Assembly (NCBI GenBank): GCA_029261375.1
Contig: JAJDBL010000084.1
Span: forward strand, 1 to 5,322
DNA: 5,322 nucleotides
Source of the DNA: Nitrospirales bacterium
GTDB lineage: Bacteria; Nitrospirota; Nitrospiria; Nitrospirales; UBA2166
Direction of reading: 5' to 3'
Positions 1 through 5,167 of this stretch are shown here, piece after piece. The position numbers were made by a program, and so were the translations under genes. The notes beneath the pieces are model-generated. The model saw nothing but the letters and a program-made list of their open reading frames with translations. It did no database searches and was not told the origin of the DNA. The stretch's first letter is position 1. Each line of letters starts with the position of its first letter.

Positions 1-169
1 AAAAGCGTTCCCACATTTCGACGAAGAACAGAAGATAGAGTCCGGGTGGGTGCGAGTTCGTGAGAGGAGACATGAAGCGGCAGTGTATCAAGAAACACGG
101 CATGGGGTTCCGGGGTCAGGGATTAGGGGAAGTACAAATGTCCTTCGTCTCGGATGGACGAAAAACTAG
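1..169 (+). CDS. Possible C-terminal end of an upstream gene (partial, weak)
   Basis: Reading from base 2, this frame stays open for 55 codons to a TAG at 167-169, while the other two plus frames stop early (by about base 63 and base 36). The first two thirds read like an ordinary charged protein tail (for example FPHFDEEQKIESGWVRV). The last 20 residues are rich in Gly and Ser and overlap a GGGGTCAGGGA repeat arm, so the true end of the protein may have been altered by repeat sequence. No family is recognised. It could equally be a chance open stretch: 55 codons is short and the start lies outside the window. If real, it lies on the same strand as the lipoprotein operon but is separated from it by about 170 bp, so it is probably a separate transcription unit. 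Confidence 0.28.
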   Translation, partial: KAFPHFDEEQKIESGWVRVRERRHEAAVYQETRHGVPGSGIRGSTNVLRLGWTKN

Positions 170-257
170 ATGTGACTGCTGACTCTCCCTACAGATTTCG
201 CGCTCTCTCAAGCAACTCAATGAGCTTCCCGATCCCAGAACCCTGTTCCCTGACCCC
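112..257. repeat. 11-bp perfect inverted repeat, arms 112-122 and 247-257
   Basis: GGGGTCAGGGA at 112-122 is matched exactly by its reverse complement TCCCTGACCCC at 247-257, with 124 bp between the arms. Further G-run sequence lies inside both arms (AGGGGAAG after the left one, CTTCCCGATCCC before the right one), so the two flanks look like diverged copies of one G-rich unit in opposite orientation. GGGGTCAGG-type sequences are familiar from REP-like intergenic repeats that accompany REP-associated transposases. That link is from memory and no transposase is present here. The spacer is too long and there is no T-run, so this is not a terminator. Confidence 0.4.
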
Positions 258-330
258 TGTCAAGCGCGTTGTTTGACTCCGTGAAATCGCACGTGATAGC
301 CTTTTTTGTAGCGCAAAGTTTAGACGATTG

Positions 331-345
331 GGAGGTAGACCAGTG
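331..345 (+). promoter_or_regulatory. Ribosome binding site deciding the GTG start of the first lipoprotein
   Basis: GGAGG at 331-335 sits 7 nt ahead of GTG at 343-345, which is ideal spacing. The longest open frame begins at TTG 328, but that codon lies immediately before and partly against this site and has no purine-rich sequence of its own. The GTG is therefore the better start. Confidence 0.75.
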
Positions 346-897
346 GCCAGAACAACCTTGCAGATAATGGTATTGCTCATCTCTGGCGCTCTCTTCGTAT
401 CTCTATACGGATGTGCGGGTAGTGCGCCAAAGTGGGTGAACAAAGGGAGTGGAGCATTCCAAAGTGATACCAAGGCGTTTTATGGCGTTGGAGCAATCAA
501 GGGCGTACAGAACAAACCCCTCGCAACGAAAACCGCCGATAATCGCGCGCGCGCAGAACTTGGAAAGATCATTGAAACCTATTCGGCCAGTTTGATGCGC
601 GACTACGCGTCGTCCGGCACGGTGGATGATTTCGCACAGTCGACGGAAGAGCAACTGGTGGAGCAGGCGGTCAAAACCTTCTCGGCGACGACGCTCAGCG
701 GCGTGCAAATTATCAATCATTGGGTCGATAAGAAGGAAGGGATTACGTATTCCCTTGCAAAGCTCGACCTCGATGATTTCGAGAATCAAATCGATCGAGC
801 GAAGGCGTTGAATGGCGAAGTCCGTGAGCATCTCAGAAAGAATGCTGATCGATTGTTTAATGATCTGAGCCAGGAAGAAGCGAAGCATGAGCAATAG
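343..897 (+). CDS. LPP20-family lipoprotein, short form (184 aa)
   Basis: Predicted outer-membrane lipoprotein of the LPP20 family. From the GTG at 343 the protein opens with a short Arg-containing n-region and a hydrophobic stretch ending in a lipobox, SLYGC, with the acylated cysteine at residue 24. The next residue is Ala, so there is no Asp to retain it in the inner membrane. The mature part follows the family pattern: a PKWV motif soon after the Cys, then FYGVG at about residue 49, ADNRARAEL at about 68-76, a Glu-rich helix (STEEQLVEQAVK), and a final strand reading YSLAKLDLDDF. The C-terminal 35 residues are charged and helical. LPP20 proteins are named from a Helicobacter antigen, and Vibrio and Campylobacter FlgP are relatives that support flagellar motor structure. 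No flagellar gene is in this window, so that role is not implied. It is the first gene of a lipoprotein operon. The gap to the next gene is filled by a palindromic repeat. Confidence 0.88.
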   Translation: MARTTLQIMVLLISGALFVSLYGCAGSAPKWVNKGSGAFQSDTKAFYGVGAIKGVQNKPLATKTADNRARAELGKIIETYSASLMRDYASSGTVDDFAQSTEEQLVEQAVKTFSATTLSGVQIINHWVDKKEGITYSLAKLDLDDFENQIDRAKALNGEVREHLRKNADRLFNDLSQEEAKHEQ

Positions 898-1017
898 CAG
901 GATGTCCAAAAAACACGCCAGCGGCGTTCTCGCTTCACTGATCGGCTCAACGTACAGTAGTACGATTCGTCTCACAGCTTGCTGCGGCCTTGCTGGACGC
1001 GCTTTTTGAACATCCTG
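898..1017. repeat. 120-bp imperfect palindromic repeat, Nitrospira-type (REP/MITE-like)
   Basis: The outer arms are 898-922 and 992-1017. CAGGATGT at 898-905 pairs with ACATCCTG at 1010-1017, an A-run pairs with a T-run, and CCAGC pairs with GCTGG. At the centre is a small hairpin, CGTAC at 951-955 and GTACG at 960-964, with a 4-nt loop. The unit begins directly after the stop codon of the preceding gene and ends at the purine-rich sequence that serves the next gene. From memory it matches a dispersed intergenic repeat seen many times in Nitrospira genomes, with landmarks such as GCTGCGGCCTTGCTGGACG and a terminal CATCCTG; this copy appears somewhat diverged. Short open frames over it (including one starting at ATG 887 and one at 990) are artefacts of the repeat. 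In RNA it would fold into a long hairpin between two operon genes and could affect transcript stability or read-through. Confidence 0.72.
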
Positions 1018-1036
1018 AGGAAGGTGACACCAAATC

Positions 1037-1666
1037 ATGCTGGGTAATTATCACACTCCCCATTTGCGTGCGGCGCTCGCGCTCGGTTGCCTTATCGTAT
1101 TTCTTGGGTCAATGGTGTCGTGCTCGGCTACCCGAGTATCGCGTGTGGATACGGGAACGGTTATTGATCTTAGCGGTCGGTGGAATGATACCGATTCGCG
1201 CCTGGTGGCCGAGAGCATGATTAAGGAAGCACTTGAGCGACCGTGGTTGAACAACTACTTAGGGGCACACGAGAAACAACCGGTTGTGGTTGTGGGGCGA
1301 ATCGCGAATCGCAGTCATGAACACATCAATGTCGATACCTTCATCAAGGACTTGGAGCGTGAGCTGACCAACGCACAGAAGGTGACGTTCATTGCGGGAC
1401 GTGGGAAACGCGAAGAGATTCGTGCTGAACGGGCTGAGCAAGCCGTCCACGCGTTGGAATCGACACAGAAGGGGCCAGGAAAAGAAATTGGAGCTGACTT
1501 TATGCTCCAAGGCACCATCAACACGATTCTCGACGAGGCCGATGGAACCAAAGCCGTGTTCTATCAGGTTGATCTCGAACTCATCAATATCGAAAACAAC
1601 GTCAAATCATGGTTTGGGCAGAAGAAGCTGAAGAAAGTCGTTGAACGAAAACGCGTGATCTTCTGA
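1037..1666 (+). CDS. lpoB: LpoB-like lipoprotein activator of penicillin-binding protein (209 aa)
   Basis: Close in length to Escherichia coli LpoB (about 213 aa), an outer-membrane lipoprotein that reaches through the periplasm and stimulates the bifunctional peptidoglycan synthase PBP1b. The N-terminus has an Arg-containing n-region, a hydrophobic segment (residues 12-27) and a lipobox GSMVSC with Cys at residue 29; Met at the -3 position is slightly atypical. Ser follows the Cys, favouring outer-membrane sorting. The globular domain shows the family signatures in order: DLSGRWNDTDSRLVAESMI at 44-62, VVVVGRIANRSHEHIN at 83-98, a KVTFIAGRGKREEIRAER segment at 115-132, IGADFMLQGTI at 151-161, VFYQVDLELINIE at 174-186, and KSWFGQKKLKK at 190-200. 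The long disordered linker of the E. coli protein is nearly absent. A GAGGAAGG at 1017-1024, at the edge of the palindromic repeat, is the likely ribosome binding site, about 12 nt from the ATG. Family assignment is strong. Whether it activates a PBP in this organism is inferred. Confidence 0.9.
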   Translation: MLGNYHTPHLRAALALGCLIVFLGSMVSCSATRVSRVDTGTVIDLSGRWNDTDSRLVAESMIKEALERPWLNNYLGAHEKQPVVVVGRIANRSHEHINVDTFIKDLERELTNAQKVTFIAGRGKREEIRAERAEQAVHALESTQKGPGKEIGADFMLQGTINTILDEADGTKAVFYQVDLELINIENNVKSWFGQKKLKKVVERKRVIF

Positions 1667-3087
1667 CCCATCCTCTTATAACTTCCCTACTCGCCATCAT
1701 ATGGGTGAGTGGGGCCAGCTGTAGTTCCATCCAAAGTCACTATGTCCAAGTCGAACAGACTTTGGCACAAGGCAATCCAGCCGCTGCGGATGCCATTATC
1801 CAAAAAAACAAAGATGGATACGGAAACAAGAGTCGTGTGCTCTATGCCATGGATCGCGGCATGCTGCTACACCTTTCCGGACAGTATCAGCAAAGCACCG
1901 AGTTTCTTCAGGATGCCGAAAGAATGATCGAGGATCTGTATTCCCGCCGCATCGGATCAGAGGTAGCCGCGTTGCTGATCAACGACAATGTGTTGTCGTA
2001 CGAAGGCGAGCGCTTCGAGCAGGTCCTCATCCACGTCATCATGGCCTTGAACTATGCGTATCTAGGGCTGTTCGATGATGCCTTGGTCGAAGCACGCAAG
2101 ATTGACCATAAGCTCAACGTGTTGTCGGATCGTGCGGATAACGCCCATGCGTATGCCCAGGATGCATTCGCTCGATATCTCGCGGGAGTGCTGTTCGAAT
2201 CTCGAGGCGAGTTGAATGATGCGTTCGTGGCCTATCGGCTGGCATATGAAGCCTTTCAGGTATATCGCAAGGAATACGGGACACCGGTTCCCGCGCTTCT
2301 TGGTCAGGATCTTCTCCGGTTGAGTGTTGGCCTCGGACTTGATGAAGAGTTCGAAGAGTATCAGGGACACTTTCCAGGGACGACATGGCGGTCTCTCAAT
2401 GAGACACAAGAGTTGGGCGAGCTGGTGCTGATTAGCTTTCATGGGCGAGCACCCAGAAAAACGGATATTCATATCGATATTCCGTTTAGTGGAGATGCGT
2501 TGACGGCGGTCCTCGCCACGCGCGACATCCAGAATGAGCGGCACGGCCGCGCGGCAAAAAGTATTCTATTTGGGCTCACGGGGCATGTGTTCAGCGTCGC
2601 GCTTCCGAAGTTCGTTCCGCAAGCATCCCAAGTGAGTTACACCGAAATCTCGCTGATTGGAAACGGAAGGACAGAGACCGCACGTACGGTGCTCATGGAG
2701 GACGTGACCAGCATTGCGATACAGGATCTCGACGATCGTCTCGTACGTGAGACTGCGCGAGCGGTGGCACGGGCCGCATTGAAATATGCACTCGCGAAGG
2801 CTGCAGAGCATGGAGTGACGCAAGCAACTGAGAATGAGGATTTGGGACGGCTTGTAGGTTTCATCACGTCGCTAGCCGGATCCGTGACAGAACAGGTTGA
2901 TACACGAAGTTGGCGGACATTACCCGATCAGATTCACCTTGCTAGAATCCGGATACCACCTGGCCACTATCAGGTTCGCCTTCGCCATGTGGGACCCAAT
3001 GGCGGAGTCCTCGACGAGAATACGCTTGCTCCAATTGAACTCGTGGCTGGCGATCTGAAAATTCTTAGCCACCGGACGCTCCTGTAG
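1663..3087 (+). CDS. COG3014-like lipoprotein with TPR-like N-terminal half (474 aa, probable CTG start)
   Basis: Uncharacterised COG3014-type protein, commonly found beside LpoB and LPP20 lipoproteins. The first ATG/GTG/TTG codon in frame is GTG 1705, but it would leave SGASC at residues 2-6 with no hydrophobic segment in front. Reading upstream in frame gives LITSLLAIIWVSGASC, a textbook lipoprotein signal, back to a stop at 1642-1644. The only near-start codon covering it is CTG 1663, which overlaps the LpoB stop as CTGA, like a normal ATGA coupling junction. With that start the acylated Cys is residue 20. Residues about 45-230 are helical and TPR-like, including YEGERFEQVLIHVIMALNY (about 113-131) and LGLFDDALVEARKID. 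Then come a GELVLISFHGRAPRK segment (about 252-266), an Ala-rich helix (about 362-382), and a C-terminal stretch with RSWRTLPDQIHLARIRIPPG (about 415-434). The function is unknown; a scaffold role in an outer-membrane lipoprotein complex is inferred. The family call is good, the exact start less so. Confidence 0.82.
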   Translation: MTHPLITSLLAIIWVSGASCSSIQSHYVQVEQTLAQGNPAAADAIIQKNKDGYGNKSRVLYAMDRGMLLHLSGQYQQSTEFLQDAERMIEDLYSRRIGSEVAALLINDNVLSYEGERFEQVLIHVIMALNYAYLGLFDDALVEARKIDHKLNVLSDRADNAHAYAQDAFARYLAGVLFESRGELNDAFVAYRLAYEAFQVYRKEYGTPVPALLGQDLLRLSVGLGLDEEFEEYQGHFPGTTWRSLNETQELGELVLISFHGRAPRKTDIHIDIPFSGDALTAVLATRDIQNERHGRAAKSILFGLTGHVFSVALPKFVPQASQVSYTEISLIGNGRTETARTVLMEDVTSIAIQDLDDRLVRETARAVARAALKYALAKAAEHGVTQATENEDLGRLVGFITSLAGSVTEQVDTRSWRTLPDQIHLARIRIPPGHYQVRLRHVGPNGGVLDENTLAPIELVAGDLKILSHRTLL

Positions 3088-3091
3088 ACAC

Positions 3092-4291
3092 ATGAAACGA
3101 CATCAAGTGTTACAGACCCTCGTGTTGGTGTGCACCAGCCTGATCGTCATTGGATGTAGTACGACCCTGAGGTCTGGCCCTGCTCCGGACTGGATTGATG
3201 GGCGTACTGCCGCCTATCCGCCAAAGCACTTTCTCACTGGTGTTGGACAGTCCAACTCGCGTGAAAGTGCTGAGCAGCAAGCCTACGCAGCGATCGCCAA
3301 AGTGTTTCAGGTCAAGGTGATGGTTCGAGACCGTGATCGCGAGTCCTATGTGACCCGTGAGAGCGGAAAGAAGCGGGTGAGTGAGCATACGATCAATCTC
3401 GATCGGCAAGTCCAGGTGTCCACGGAAAAGGTGTTAAAGGATGTTCGTATCGAGCAGACCTGGCAGGATCAGAAGACTGGCAGTCACTATGCGTTAGCCG
3501 TGATGAATCTTGATGTTGTGGGCGCGGGATTGAGAACTCTGATCGCTGAGCTCGATGCGGGCATCGAGCGTCATGTCCAAGAGGCAAGAAACACCAGTCG
3601 ATCGAATCAGAGTCTTCAACGCGTCAAGCATCTTCGTGCGGCAATTAATGACCTCGGTGTAAGGAAAACACATGTTGCTGATCTTCGGATCATCCTGCCG
3701 GGTCGGACAAGCCTGGATGCTCCCTACAATATTCCCAGACTCAGATCTGAACTCAGCACACTCTTGGCGGAACATCTCGTAATCGCGGTGGAAGTCACAG
3801 GGGATGAAGCCGAGCTCGTTCGGCGTGCGGTGGTTGAAGGGTTAGTGCGTGAGGGGCTTCCTGTGACTGCCGATCGTTTAGATCTATCAAAGCCAGCCTC
3901 CCGTCTCCGAGGAGAGGGCGGGACGGACACAGCACCAAACTTGGTCGTTCGCGGAAACGCTGATTTCTGGCCTGCGATGATTCCAGATCCGACGTTCACC
4001 TACGTCCGGTGGTGCACGGATTTTGTCGTTGTGGAAATGGATACCCGTAGAGTCATTGGCGCGCTTTCACATTCAGGAAAAGAGGGGCATCTGACATTTG
4101 AAGAAGCCAAGCGCCGCGCATTAAATTTCATGCAACCCATCCTGACCACCGCACTAGCCAAAACCATCGCTGCCTACATCTACGATGAACGCGATGAGAC
4201 CGACACCGACAAACCAGCAGCAACCTGCCTGGACCGCAAAGTCCCCAAGGGCCAATTCAATGCGCCGGTGTTGAAGCCGCTGAGTTTTTGA
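3092..4291 (+). CDS. LPP20-family lipoprotein, long form with an extra C-terminal domain (399 aa)
   Basis: The n-region MKRH and hydrophobic core lead to a lipobox VIGC with Cys at residue 22, followed by Ser, so outer-membrane sorting is expected. An LPP20 domain covers about residues 31-145: PAPDWIDG, YPPKHFLTGVGQSNSRESAE (43-61), AYAAIAKVFQVKV, a central Arg-rich loop, and HYALAVMNLD (132-141). A helical linker follows (about 145-190). Residues about 190-365 form a second, mixed alpha/beta region with HVADLRIILPG, VIAVEVTGDEAELVRRAVVEGL and FTYVRWCTDFVVVEMDTRRVI. I do not recognise this region as a named domain; the strand-helix pattern is reminiscent of the CsgG/TolB-N/LpoB type of periplasmic fold. 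The C-terminal 30 residues are polar, with one Cys (379). The ATG is 4 nt after the preceding stop and has no strong Shine-Dalgarno sequence, which suggests translational coupling. It is about twice the length of the first LPP20 gene and is not a simple duplicate of it. The N-terminal family call is firm; function is unknown. Confidence 0.85.
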   Translation: MKRHQVLQTLVLVCTSLIVIGCSTTLRSGPAPDWIDGRTAAYPPKHFLTGVGQSNSRESAEQQAYAAIAKVFQVKVMVRDRDRESYVTRESGKKRVSEHTINLDRQVQVSTEKVLKDVRIEQTWQDQKTGSHYALAVMNLDVVGAGLRTLIAELDAGIERHVQEARNTSRSNQSLQRVKHLRAAINDLGVRKTHVADLRIILPGRTSLDAPYNIPRLRSELSTLLAEHLVIAVEVTGDEAELVRRAVVEGLVREGLPVTADRLDLSKPASRLRGEGGTDTAPNLVVRGNADFWPAMIPDPTFTYVRWCTDFVVVEMDTRRVIGALSHSGKEGHLTFEEAKRRALNFMQPILTTALAKTIAAYIYDERDETDTDKPAATCLDRKVPKGQFNAPVLKPLSF

Positions 4292-4293
4292 AG

Positions 4294-4318
4294 GACTCTC
4301 ACTCCCTCTTCGAGAGTC
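4294..4318 (+). other. Small stem-loop between the last lipoprotein gene and the membrane-protein gene
   Basis: GACTCTC at 4294-4300 pairs perfectly with GAGAGTC at 4312-4318 across an 11-nt loop. It starts three bases after the stop codon at 4289-4291. No T-run follows, so it is not a standard intrinsic terminator. It may slow decay from the 3' side or partly separate expression of the downstream gene. Confidence 0.4.
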
Positions 4319-4333
4319 ATAGAAAGGGGCATC

Positions 4334-4726
4334 ATGACCTTTGCGAAACGGGTGTTCCTCGTTGCTGGGATATACGGATTGCTCGCGCTGCTACCACTGT
4401 ATTTTCTCGAAGAGAGGACCGGACAAGATTTTCCACCTCCGATCGCCCATCCCGAGTACTACTATGGCTTCATCGGTGTGGCCGTGGCCTGGCAAATTCT
4501 CTTCCTGCTCCTTGCCCGAGACCCGCTACGTTACCGAATCATGATGATTCCGGCGGTCCTTGAGAAAGCAGGGTATGGGATCGCTGTTGTAGTCTTGTTC
4601 CTCATGGAGCGAGTATCGAGTTTTGTCCTCACCTTTGGTGTAGTGGATTTGATTTTTGGATCGCTATTCGTTGTCGCGTATGTAAAAACGGCTTCTAATG
4701 CAGATCAACGAAGCCCGACGCTGTAA
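4334..4726 (+). CDS. Small integral membrane protein with four predicted helices (130 aa)
   Basis: Hydrophobic segments at about residues 6-25, 43-61, 69-91 and 95-117 give a four-helix inner-membrane protein. Basic residues fall after helix 2 (ARDPLRYR) and near the N-terminus (AKR), which favours a cytoplasmic N-terminus and 2-3 loop. A non-helical stretch between helices 1 and 2 (EERTGQDFPPPIAHPEYYYG) would face the periplasm. Helix 3 holds a conspicuous PAVLEKAGYG. There are no cysteines and no obvious catalytic motif. I do not recognise a named family; it resembles conserved hypothetical four-helix proteins in general. AAGGGG at 4324-4329 lies 4 nt before the ATG, short but usable. A second frame, 4288-4563, also opens across this region but gives a hydrophilic Arg-rich product and is a shadow. 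It is probably the last gene of the operon, though its own ribosome binding site and the 42-bp gap leave room for independent expression. Confidence 0.75.
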   Translation: MTFAKRVFLVAGIYGLLALLPLYFLEERTGQDFPPPIAHPEYYYGFIGVAVAWQILFLLLARDPLRYRIMMIPAVLEKAGYGIAVVVLFLMERVSSFVLTFGVVDLIFGSLFVVAYVKTASNADQRSPTL

Positions 4727-4827
4727 CCCAAACGTTGTCATGATGGCCTACGCGCGGTGGAGCAAGAAACTGATGCGGTAAGTAAGCTCTTTTCTGCATC
4801 TCCTCTTCAAGCGTATCGTTCTCAAAT

Positions 4828-4845
4828 GAGGCGGCGGGAATCGAA
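4828..4845 (-). other. 3'-end fragment of a tmRNA or tRNA: probable attachment-site remnant
   Basis: Read on the minus strand, bases 4845 to 4828 are TTCGATTCCCGCCGCCTC. This equals a T-loop (TTCGATT), the 3' side of a T-stem (CCCGC) and most of an acceptor 3' strand (CGCCTC). The 5' T-stem strand that should precede it (GCGGG) is missing: the bases there are ATGTG and cannot pair. No D or anticodon arm lies upstream at the right distance. It is therefore not a working RNA gene. The match is typical of a bacterial tmRNA (ssrA) 3' end, and a class II tRNA such as tRNA-Ser is also possible; both assignments are from memory. Integrases commonly use exactly this 3' segment as attB, and the distal junction of an island keeps only such a fragment. 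Confidence 0.55.
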
Positions 4846-4900
4846 CACATGAAATAACTAGTTGTTATTAAACGGTTATTTTTAATTGAAATTGCATAGA

Positions 4901-4919
4901 TACCCCCAAAGCTACCCCC
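4901..4919. repeat. Two TACCCCC direct repeats, possible integrase arm-type sites
   Basis: TACCCCC occurs at 4901-4907 and again at 4913-4919, a 12-bp repeat period (GGGGGTA twice on the minus strand). They stand next to an AT-rich stretch and about 55 bp from the tmRNA/tRNA 3' fragment. Short direct repeats of this GGGGGTA kind are familiar near tyrosine-integrase attachment sites, where they act as arm-type binding sites. That comparison is from memory. Two copies of 7 bp could also be chance in a C-rich patch. Confidence 0.42.
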
Positions 4920-5008
4920 GAACACCCATGTGACAGCGAGCCTGCAACCATAGTCTCCAAGTCAAAAGGCCTGCGGCTTATGAGTCGATTCGGGGAGAAT
5001 TTTATAAC

Positions 5009-5167
5009 CTATTGATGGCAGGCTGGTTTCTCGTTTTTAACTTTCTCCCAATGTGTTATGCCCATCCAATCAATTTTATCCGTTACAATGTTTTCTATCC
5101 TCTCCCTGATCTTCTGACACAGTTTTGTCACAACGGGCGTGTCTCCCGATTTAGTTAAGGCGCCCAA
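5009..5167 (-). pseudogene. Downstream, frame-shifted continuation of the right-edge gene, or a small overlapping gene
   Basis: On the minus strand, a frame one base offset from the right-edge gene is open from a TTG at 5167 to a TAG at 5009-5011. Its 52-residue product looks protein-like: TKSGDTPVVTKLCQKIRERI, then ENIVTDKIDWMGITHWEKVK. It overlaps the end of the upstream frame by about 17 bp. Removing one G from the GGG run read at 5165-5163 would join the two into HQILIGALTKSGDTP and a single tail of about 103 residues, so a one-base insertion or a sequencing error is a simple explanation. Alternatively it is an independent small gene starting at GTG 5131 (40 aa) with GGGAG at 5147-5143 as a rather distant ribosome binding site. 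No family is recognised. The basic, helical character is ordinary for a C-terminal tail. Confidence 0.4.

Larger units (their letters stand above)
4727..5008. other. Intergenic region with no supported gene; contains a probable integration junction
   Basis: No protein gene is supported here. A 76-codon minus-strand frame (4695-4925) runs across the tRNA-like fragment and the C-rich repeats, has a product unlike any family I know, and is judged spurious. No convincing intrinsic terminator follows the operon. The stretch 4861-4900 is very AT-rich (9 G/C of 40 by hand count). A small AT hairpin is formed by AATAAC 4853-4858 and GTTATT 4864-4869. The notable contents are the RNA-gene fragment at 4828-4845 and the TACCCCC pair at 4901-4919, described separately. 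Confidence 0.6.

Noticed and set aside
273..299. Promoter with -35-like TTGACT at 273-278
   Set aside because: No acceptable -10 hexamer is found 16-18 bp downstream. The best candidates match the consensus at only two or three positions, so no promoter is claimed.
189..473. 94-codon minus-strand frame upstream of and overlapping the first lipoprotein gene
   Set aside because: Most of it is the complement of the start of a firmly identified LPP20 gene. It has no ribosome binding site, and its end covers the inverted-repeat arm.
887..1009. 40-codon plus-strand frame starting ATG 887 at an ATGA-like position after the LPP20 gene
   Set aside because: Almost all of it lies inside the 120-bp dispersed repeat, so the open frame is a by-product of repeat sequence.
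403..1038. 211-codon minus-strand frame
   Set aside because: It lies opposite the LPP20 gene and continues through the palindromic repeat. Its composition is Arg/Leu/Ile-rich as expected for an antisense shadow.
4698..4781. 27-codon plus-strand frame overlapping the end of the membrane protein, with transposase-tail-like wording (NPNVVMMAYARW)
   Set aside because: Too short, no ribosome binding site, and the resemblance to a transposase C-terminus is impressionistic.
4695..4925. 76-codon minus-strand frame
   Set aside because: It is translated through the tRNA/tmRNA fragment and the TACCCCC repeats and resembles no family, so it is chance.
4961..4990. Second tRNA-like patch: the minus strand reads GACTCATAAGCCGCAGG, like an anticodon loop with CAT
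   Set aside because: The anticodon stem does not pair on both sides, and no D-arm, T-arm or acceptor can be built around it.
4939..5024. AGCCTGC (4939-4945) and GCAGGCT (5018-5024) as an inverted repeat
   Set aside because: Seven bases separated by 72 bp is expected by chance in a window of this size.
5115..5130. Hairpin TGACA/TGTCA after the minus-strand gene
   Set aside because: Only 5 bp with no T-run, and it lies within the second open frame, so it is not a credible terminator.
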